Shown here in pieces: positions 59,738 through 64,000 of a DNA stretch of 64,000 bases (the first letter of the stretch is position 1; each line of letters starts with the position of its first letter). Below the pieces are notes generated by a model. The model worked only from the letters and a program-made list of their open reading frames with translations, did not search any database and was not told where the DNA came from. Origin of the DNA: Pseudomonas poae (GTDB taxonomy: Bacteria > Pseudomonadota > Gammaproteobacteria > Pseudomonadales > Pseudomonadaceae); assembly GCA_028869255.1 (NCBI GenBank), contig CP110972.1, forward strand, positions 5,001-69,000, given 5' to 3'. The position numbers were made by a program, and so were the translations under genes.

Positions 59738-60297
59738 TCACGCGGCAGCTTCAGTTGCCTTGCGTGCCGGCGGCGTGGGGTGTAGCCAGTTGGCCAACAG
59801 GTGCGTCGACAGCGGGATAAACCAGTAAACCATCAGGGGGTGAGCGCCAGGGTGCTGACCAGCACGCGTGGCGCCAGGTCCAAGCCGCCGAGCAACGGCC
59901 CCAGGACGAAATTGAACAGCAGCGACACCGGGAAAAACGCCAGCCAGATCGCGACCGCCTGTTTCCAGCGCGGTGGCCGTGCACCCACCGCGCCGAACCA
60001 GCCATCGATGCCGCTGACGCGGTGTTCGGACGGGTCGGCAAACAGCTCGCTGCCACGGCTCAGCCAAGCACTGCGCGAGGCGGAAAACTCCCAGGCATGC
60101 AGGGTTTTTTCGTCGGCGAAGCGGAAAATAATCTGGAATTCATCGTCATGGGGCGGCGGTGCGAGCACGCCTGAACCCAGGTAACCGGGGAAGTCCGTGG
60201 CCAATTGCTCGCCTTCGCGCAGCCAGGCCATCAGTTCTTCATAGCGACCTTTGGCCACGCGGCGTGCAACCATCAAGGTGACGGGTGAGGTAGACAT
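59738..60297 (-). pseudogene. Antibiotic-biosynthesis-monooxygenase-like membrane protein, frameshifted
   Basis: An N-terminal ABM-type ferredoxin-like domain (PVTLMVARRVAKGRYEELMAW, FQIIFRFADEKTLHAWEFSA) is followed by two predicted membrane helices (AVAIWLAFFPVSLLFNFVLG and the VYWFIPLSTHLLANWL segment). The frame stops after LALTP at 59833. The second helix and tail (LMVYWF ... KATEAAA) continue in another frame to 59738. One C is missing from the run read as G5 at 59836-59840. Restored length is 186 aa. First gene of the fol operon, facing the MerR gene. Confidence 0.87.
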
Positions 60298-60512
60298 TGT
60301 GTATCTCCAAGTAATCAAGTGCGCTGGGCCGGGTAGGCGGTGCACAAACGACGCTGCGGGGTGTTGCAGCGACGTAGAAAAAGCAGGCAAGGATTATTCC
60401 TGTTTTAACGAAATACGCCAGATACTTTGGTCGGCTCGCCATGGCGCTTGAATCAAGGGCTTGAATAAGCGTTAAATGCGGTACACATCGACACGGATGT
60501 TTTTGACCTCTG
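60298..60512. promoter_or_regulatory. Shared control region of the fol operon and the PplR-like gene
   Basis: This 215-bp gap is the divergent promoter region. At 60480-60503, GGTACA, twelve bases, TGTTTT resembles the PplR1 operator T(G/A)TACA-N12-TGTA(C/T)A described for P. putida, with exact spacing but imperfect half-sites (five and four of six matching). It ends 9 bp before the regulator start. No other feature is clear. Confidence 0.5.
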
Positions 60513-61469
60513 ATGCCCGAAATTACTGCTTCTTACCGCGATTCGACGTGCGACAGCGTCACTGAATCCGATGACCTTTTCCCGATTCGTGAAGTCTCCA
60601 GGCTGACCGGCGTCAACCCGGTTACCTTGCGTGCCTGGGAACGTCGCTACGGCCTGATTCAGCCAACCCGCACCGAAAGCGGGCACCGGTTGTACTCCAG
60701 CACCGATATCGACACCGTGCACCGCATTCTCGACTGGATCGAGCGCGGTGTCGCCGTGAGCAAAGTGAGCAGGATCCTGGCGCGTGACACCCTGTTCAGC
60801 GAACCCACCGCGACCTCGCGCATCGACACCGAACGCGAATGGAGCGGCTGGCAGGAGCAATTGCGCCTGGCGGTCAGCGCTTTTGACGACCGCCAACTCG
60901 ACCGTCTGTACGGTCAGATCTTCGCCGCCTACCCGATTGCGGTGGTATTCCAGAACATTCTGATGCCTCTGTGGCAGCAGCTGTTGCGCCATCAGGGGCG
61001 TTTCGGCCAAGCCAGTGAGTGGTTGTTCTTCGATGCGTTCATGCGCGCCCGCGTGGCGCAGCGCTTGCACCTGGCCAGTGCTTCATCAACACCGCGTGTG
61101 CTGCTGGCGGCCATTGCCGGCGAGTGTCGGGAGCTGGAGTTGCTGGTGGCGGGTCTGATGCTCGGCACGGATGAGCTGGCGGTGAAGGTGTTTACCATCG
61201 GCCAGCCATTCGATGAGCTGACGCTGGTGTGCGAGAAGACCCGGCCGCGAGCCTTGGTACTGTTTTCCAATCGTTCACCCGGCACCGAGTTGCCGTTGCG
61301 TCTCAAACGTCTGGCATTGACTCTGGATTGTCCGCTGCTATTGGCCGGCGATGCGTCAGACCTGGCGCAAGAAAGCCTGTCGGGTTCATCCATCGGTTGT
61401 CTGGGTAACGAAGGGCGCTCGATGCAGCACCGCCTGCAGCAGTTTCTGCGCGGCAGCCTGGACACCTGA
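60513..61469 (+). CDS. MerR-family regulator, class II LitR/PplR-like
   Basis: 318-aa protein with a MerR HTH (LFPIREVSRLTGVNPVTLRAWERRYG, then HRLYSSTDIDTVHRILDW; residues about 22-85) and a C-terminal half shaped like the cobalamin-binding domains of LitR/CarH (FQNILMPLWQQLL, PRVLLAAIAGECRELELLVAGLML). The His that coordinates cobalamin in CarH is not at its expected place: the region reads GECRELEL. It therefore looks like a B12-independent class II protein such as P. putida PplR1-3. ATG 60513 lacks a clear ribosome site. Confidence 0.88.
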   Translation: MPEITASYRDSTCDSVTESDDLFPIREVSRLTGVNPVTLRAWERRYGLIQPTRTESGHRLYSSTDIDTVHRILDWIERGVAVSKVSRILARDTLFSEPTATSRIDTEREWSGWQEQLRLAVSAFDDRQLDRLYGQIFAAYPIAVVFQNILMPLWQQLLRHQGRFGQASEWLFFDAFMRARVAQRLHLASASSTPRVLLAAIAGECRELELLVAGLMLGTDELAVKVFTIGQPFDELTLVCEKTRPRALVLFSNRSPGTELPLRLKRLALTLDCPLLLAGDASDLAQESLSGSSIGCLGNEGRSMQHRLQQFLRGSLDT

Positions 61470-61471
61470 TC

Positions 61472-62077
61472 TCAGGCGTGAGCCTCGGGGTGGATCAAGC
61501 GATGCTGGTGCAGGATGAACTGGCGCAGGCGTTCGGTCTCGTCCATGTCGCTCTGGTCGAGGCCATAGGCGAACAAGCCTCGGGCGGTTTCGCGCTGCAG
61601 CGTGCCACGCAGGGCAATGCGTTCGTAGCCGGACGGGCTGAACCAAAGGCAAAAGGTTTTCGGCGGCTTGATTCGGCCCCGTATCTCTACCAGCACACCC
61701 TTGAATGACACTTCATACACCCACAGGGCACTCAGGTTGCCCCTGATATTCTCCAGCGCTACCGGCGCTTCAAGCGCCAGGCGCCAGGGGCGGACCATCG
61801 GCCCGTCTTCGAAAATCGTCGGCACGCCAAGACGCAGATGCATGGCATGAAACTCGTCTTCAACCAGGTGCAGGGGGAAGGTGAGCTGCTGGTTTTCGAA
61901 CTGCGCCTGAATGGTGAGTTGATCATGGGCGGCCAGCCGGGTGAGCAAATCACGAATCTGCGCACCACCATTGACGGTCAGGCTCGACGACGCGTCCCGC
62001 AGGTTGAGCTGCGGGTTGTGCTGCATCATCTGAATAAAATCCAGCTCATCCTGCGTCAGAAGCGTGTCGCGTTGCAT
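61472..62077 (-). CDS. Conserved protein of unknown function
   Basis: 201-aa soluble protein, no signal or membrane segment. Starts MQRDTLLTQDELDFIQMMQ and has beta-rich middle and C-terminal parts (WRLALEAPVALENIRGNLSALWVYEVSFKGVLVEIRG, CLWFSPSGYERIALRGTLQRETARGL). The layout resembles a YcgR/PilZ-like flagellar brake, but I do not find the RxxxR and (D/N)xSxxG c-di-GMP motifs, so I do not assign it. Convergent with the MerR gene (2 nt apart) and downstream of the LOV gene on the same strand. Confidence 0.85.
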   Translation of the reverse strand: MQRDTLLTQDELDFIQMMQHNPQLNLRDASSSLTVNGGAQIRDLLTRLAAHDQLTIQAQFENQQLTFPLHLVEDEFHAMHLRLGVPTIFEDGPMVRPWRLALEAPVALENIRGNLSALWVYEVSFKGVLVEIRGRIKPPKTFCLWFSPSGYERIALRGTLQRETARGLFAYGLDQSDMDETERLRQFILHQHRLIHPEAHA

Positions 62078-62135
62078 GAGGCGTGCTCAAGGGAGAAATA
62101 TTAAAACGCCATTATCCGCTTAATGGCCGCATTTT

Positions 62136-62603
62136 CTAAGCTTTGTTCGATCCGCTTGTCGCTTTGAGCATTGCCAGCTCGGCCTTGACCTGGGCCAGTT
62201 CCGCTTCCAGCTGGGCGACGCGCTGCTGGGCCCGGACCTGCCGGGTCACGTCCTTCTGCACGCCGACGAAATAGGTCTGCTTGTCGGCCTCGTTGTACAC
62301 CGTCGACAGTGACAGCTCGTTCCAGAAGTGGCTGCCGTCCTTGCGATAATTGCGCAGGGTTTCCCGGCAGGAACCGCCACTTTCCAAGGCTTCTCGAATC
62401 GCCATCAGGCCCGGCTGGTCGCGGTCGCCAGACTGCAAGAAGCGGCAATCCTGGTAGAGGATCTCATCCAGTGTGTAGCCGGTCAGTTGCTCGAAGGCCG
62501 GGTTGACGTAGATCAGCGGCTTATCCTTGCCTTCGCGTTCGGCCACAACGATACCTTCGTTGGAAGCGTTGATCACCATTTGCATCAGTTGCGCATTAAT
62601 CAT
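62136..62603 (-). CDS. Short LOV-domain blue-light receptor
   Basis: 155-aa stand-alone LOV protein closely resembling P. putida PpSB1/PpSB2-LOV: MINAQLMQMVINASNEGIVV start, FMN-binding LYQDCRFLQSGDRDQ with the photoactive cysteine (C53 from ATG 62603, the same number as in PpSB1-LOV), NYRKDGSHFWNELSLS, and a C-terminal Jalpha-like helix. Light forms a cysteinyl-flavin adduct. An in-frame ATG 62615 would add four residues. Such proteins act on PplR regulators in P. putida; a PplR-like gene is 670 bp away. No kinase or output domain is attached. Confidence 0.93.
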   Translation of the reverse strand: MINAQLMQMVINASNEGIVVAEREGKDKPLIYVNPAFEQLTGYTLDEILYQDCRFLQSGDRDQPGLMAIREALESGGSCRETLRNYRKDGSHFWNELSLSTVYNEADKQTYFVGVQKDVTRQVRAQQRVAQLEAELAQVKAELAMLKATSGSNKA

Positions 62604-62732
62604 CGAGCGGTCCATGGCTTGTTATTCGAACTGGCAGTTTATGACATGCCCTGAATGTTGCACGGCGGGCACCGAAATATTTGTGACAGCTGCTAATATC
62701 CCACGCTTCCGCTCAACTACAGGATCAGATTG

Positions 62733-63188
62733 ATGAAAGTCGCCATCCTTTCCGGCTCGGTGTACGGCACGGCTGAAGAAGTCGCCCGCCATGCCGCCGG
62801 CATCCTCAACGCCGCCGGTTTTGAGGCCTGGCACAACCCACGCGCCACCTTGGCGGATGTGCAGGCTTTTGCTCCCGAGGCCTTTCTGGCGGTGACGTCC
62901 ACCACCGGCATGGGTGAGTTGCCCGACAACCTGCAGCCCCTGTATTCGTCGATACGCGATCAATTGCCGGCTGCCTGGCGTGGCTTGCCCGGCGCGGTGA
63001 TCGGCCTGGGCGACGCCAGCTATGGTGACACCTTCTGTGGCGGCGGCGAGCAACTGCGCGAGCTGTTCGGTGAACTGGGCGTGCGTGAAGTCCTGCCGAT
63101 GCTGCGCCTGGACGCCAGTGAAAGCGTTACCCCCGAAGCCGACGCCGAACCGTGGCTGGCCGAGCTGGTCACTGCACTGCGCGCTTGA
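62733..63188 (+). CDS. Flavodoxin (MioC-like)
   Basis: 151-aa FMN electron carrier with the phosphate-binding loop SGSVYGTAEEVA (7-18), the ring-binding STTGMGELPDN near 57-67 and GLGDASYGDTFCGGG near 90. AGGA precedes ATG 62733. Divergent from the LOV gene, and overlapping the convergent LysR gene by 20 nt. Confidence 0.92.
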   Translation: MKVAILSGSVYGTAEEVARHAAGILNAAGFEAWHNPRATLADVQAFAPEAFLAVTSTTGMGELPDNLQPLYSSIRDQLPAAWRGLPGAVIGLGDASYGDTFCGGGEQLRELFGELGVREVLPMLRLDASESVTPEADAEPWLAELVTALRA

Positions 63189-64000
63189 CCGGGTATTCAC
63201 GCAGCAACGCCAGCCAGGCTTGCGCGGCTCTGGACAGGTAGGCGCCCTCACGCCAGATAAAGGCAATGTCCCAGCGCAGGTAATCGGGCGCCTTCAGTGT
63301 GAGGCGCACCACACCCGGTCGCACCAGCCCACGGGCGACCACGCTGGGCAACAGCACCACGCCCTGGCCGGCGGCGACCAGAGCGGCGAGGAAATCCGCC
63401 TGGCCGCTGCGCCCGATTTCCTTCGGGGTAAAGCCCAATTGCTGACACGCCTGCATCAGCCGGTCGTTGAGCACAAAGCTGCGTTGGTACATCAGGAACG
63501 GCGTATCGGCCAATTCCTCGAGCCGCACCTGGGCGTTCTCCGCCAAAGGGTGATCAATCGGCAGCAGCGCATCCAGTGGCTCATCGCAGAACGCTTGCCA
63601 GGCAAACGCCGGGTCGCTGGGCTTCAAGCTGCCGCCCACTTCCAGCTCACCGCTGAGAATCGCCTGTTCGATATTGCGGCTGCCGCCTTCGAGCAACTGG
63701 ATGGTCACGTTGGGATAGCGCCTGCGGTACTCGGCAAACAGCCCGGCAAACAGCGTATCGCCCGCCAGCAGCGGCAGGCCCAGGCGTAGCTCGCCGCGAG
63801 TGAGTTGGTGCATATCGTCCAGCTCGCTGATCAGCTCGGCTTGCAGGCGCAGCATGGCTTGCGCACGCAGCAACACCACTTCGCCGGTGGCGGTAAGGCG
63901 GATCTGCGAACCGATGCGGTCGAGCAGCGGCGTACCGAGGCTTTGTTCCAGCTGCGCCACCTGTTTGCTCACGGCAGACTGGCTGATGTGCAAGGTTTTG
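63169..64000 (-). CDS. LysR-type regulator, 5' end outside the window
   Basis: C-terminal 277 or so residues of a LysR protein: the second half of the HTH (HISQSAVSKQVAQLEQSLGTPLLDR) and the whole effector domain (TRGELRLGLPLLAGDTLFAGLF, GQGVVLLPSVVARGLV). The gene starts right of 64000. Resembles CynR-type regulators; target unknown. Confidence 0.92.
   Translation of the reverse strand, partial: KTLHISQSAVSKQVAQLEQSLGTPLLDRIGSQIRLTATGEVVLLRAQAMLRLQAELISELDDMHQLTRGELRLGLPLLAGDTLFAGLFAEYRRRYPNVTIQLLEGGSRNIEQAILSGELEVGGSLKPSDPAFAWQAFCDEPLDALLPIDHPLAENAQVRLEELADTPFLMYQRSFVLNDRLMQACQQLGFTPKEIGRSGQADFLAALVAAGQGVVLLPSVVARGLVRPGVVRLTLKAPDYLRWDIAFIWREGAYLSRAAQAWLALLREYPVKRAVQ

Overview
The window looks like a chromosomal segment of a fluorescent-group Pseudomonas (P. 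fluorescens complex). The evidence is the Pseudomonas-type 5S rRNA, high GC with C/G-ending codons, the recC-recB-recD order, the ispB | rplU-rpmA-obgE-proB-creA core block, yfiRNB, kyn/ant/cat genes, and many REP/REPIN palindromes (GTGGGAGC-GGGCTTGC type) between genes. I see no phage, plasmid, insertion sequence, integron, CRISPR array or tRNA gene.

Layout. 1-780: 3' end of a 23S rRNA gene, spacer, 5S rRNA and terminator. 958-10181: recCBD recombination operon. 10195-12516: yfiR-yfiN-yfiB cyclic-di-GMP module. 12663-16163: LysR regulator and mmsAB (valine catabolism). 16376-31662: a tryptophan-degradation island made of a cupin gene, kynB-kynA, an aromatic amino acid permease, antABC with antR, catR with catBCA, kynR/kynU and a second permease. 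Together these enzymes take tryptophan through kynurenine, anthranilate, catechol and muconate to muconolactone. 31611-37736: LysR genes, a TauE/SafE-like exporter, mdaB, an epimerase and a SulP transporter. 38383-42071: GntP transporter, RpiR regulator and D-aminoacylase operon. 42101-46335: glyoxalase-fold protein, chemoreceptor, fklB, a small Fur-box gene and yjdM. 46544-52095: ispB, rplU-rpmA-obgE-proB-creA and a glutathione peroxidase. 52283-57134: Old Yellow Enzyme, glycosyltransferase, cysZ and trxB. 57303-62603: a pterin operon (monooxygenase-like gene, folM, folE, folX, DUF1244, hopJ-like) divergent from a LitR/PplR-type MerR regulator, with a short LOV blue-light receptor nearby. 62733-64000: flavodoxin and a LysR gene cut by the window edge.

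Reading-frame damage is unusually frequent. Six genes carry a single-base frameshift (recC, recD, the mms-linked LysR, antC, the permease after kynU, and the monooxygenase-like gene upstream of folM). Two genes carry an in-frame TAG (kynR and the Fur-box gene). Most frameshifts sit in short homopolymers, so base-calling error is a serious alternative to real decay.

I found no clearly undescribed system. The most interesting unit is the probable light-response module at 57.3-62.6 kb. A PplR-like regulator faces the fol operon across one shared intergenic region, which holds a candidate PplR operator, and a short LOV gene lies nearby. The tryptophan island is complete in gene content but has a nonsense codon in its regulator and a frameshift in the anthranilate dioxygenase reductase.
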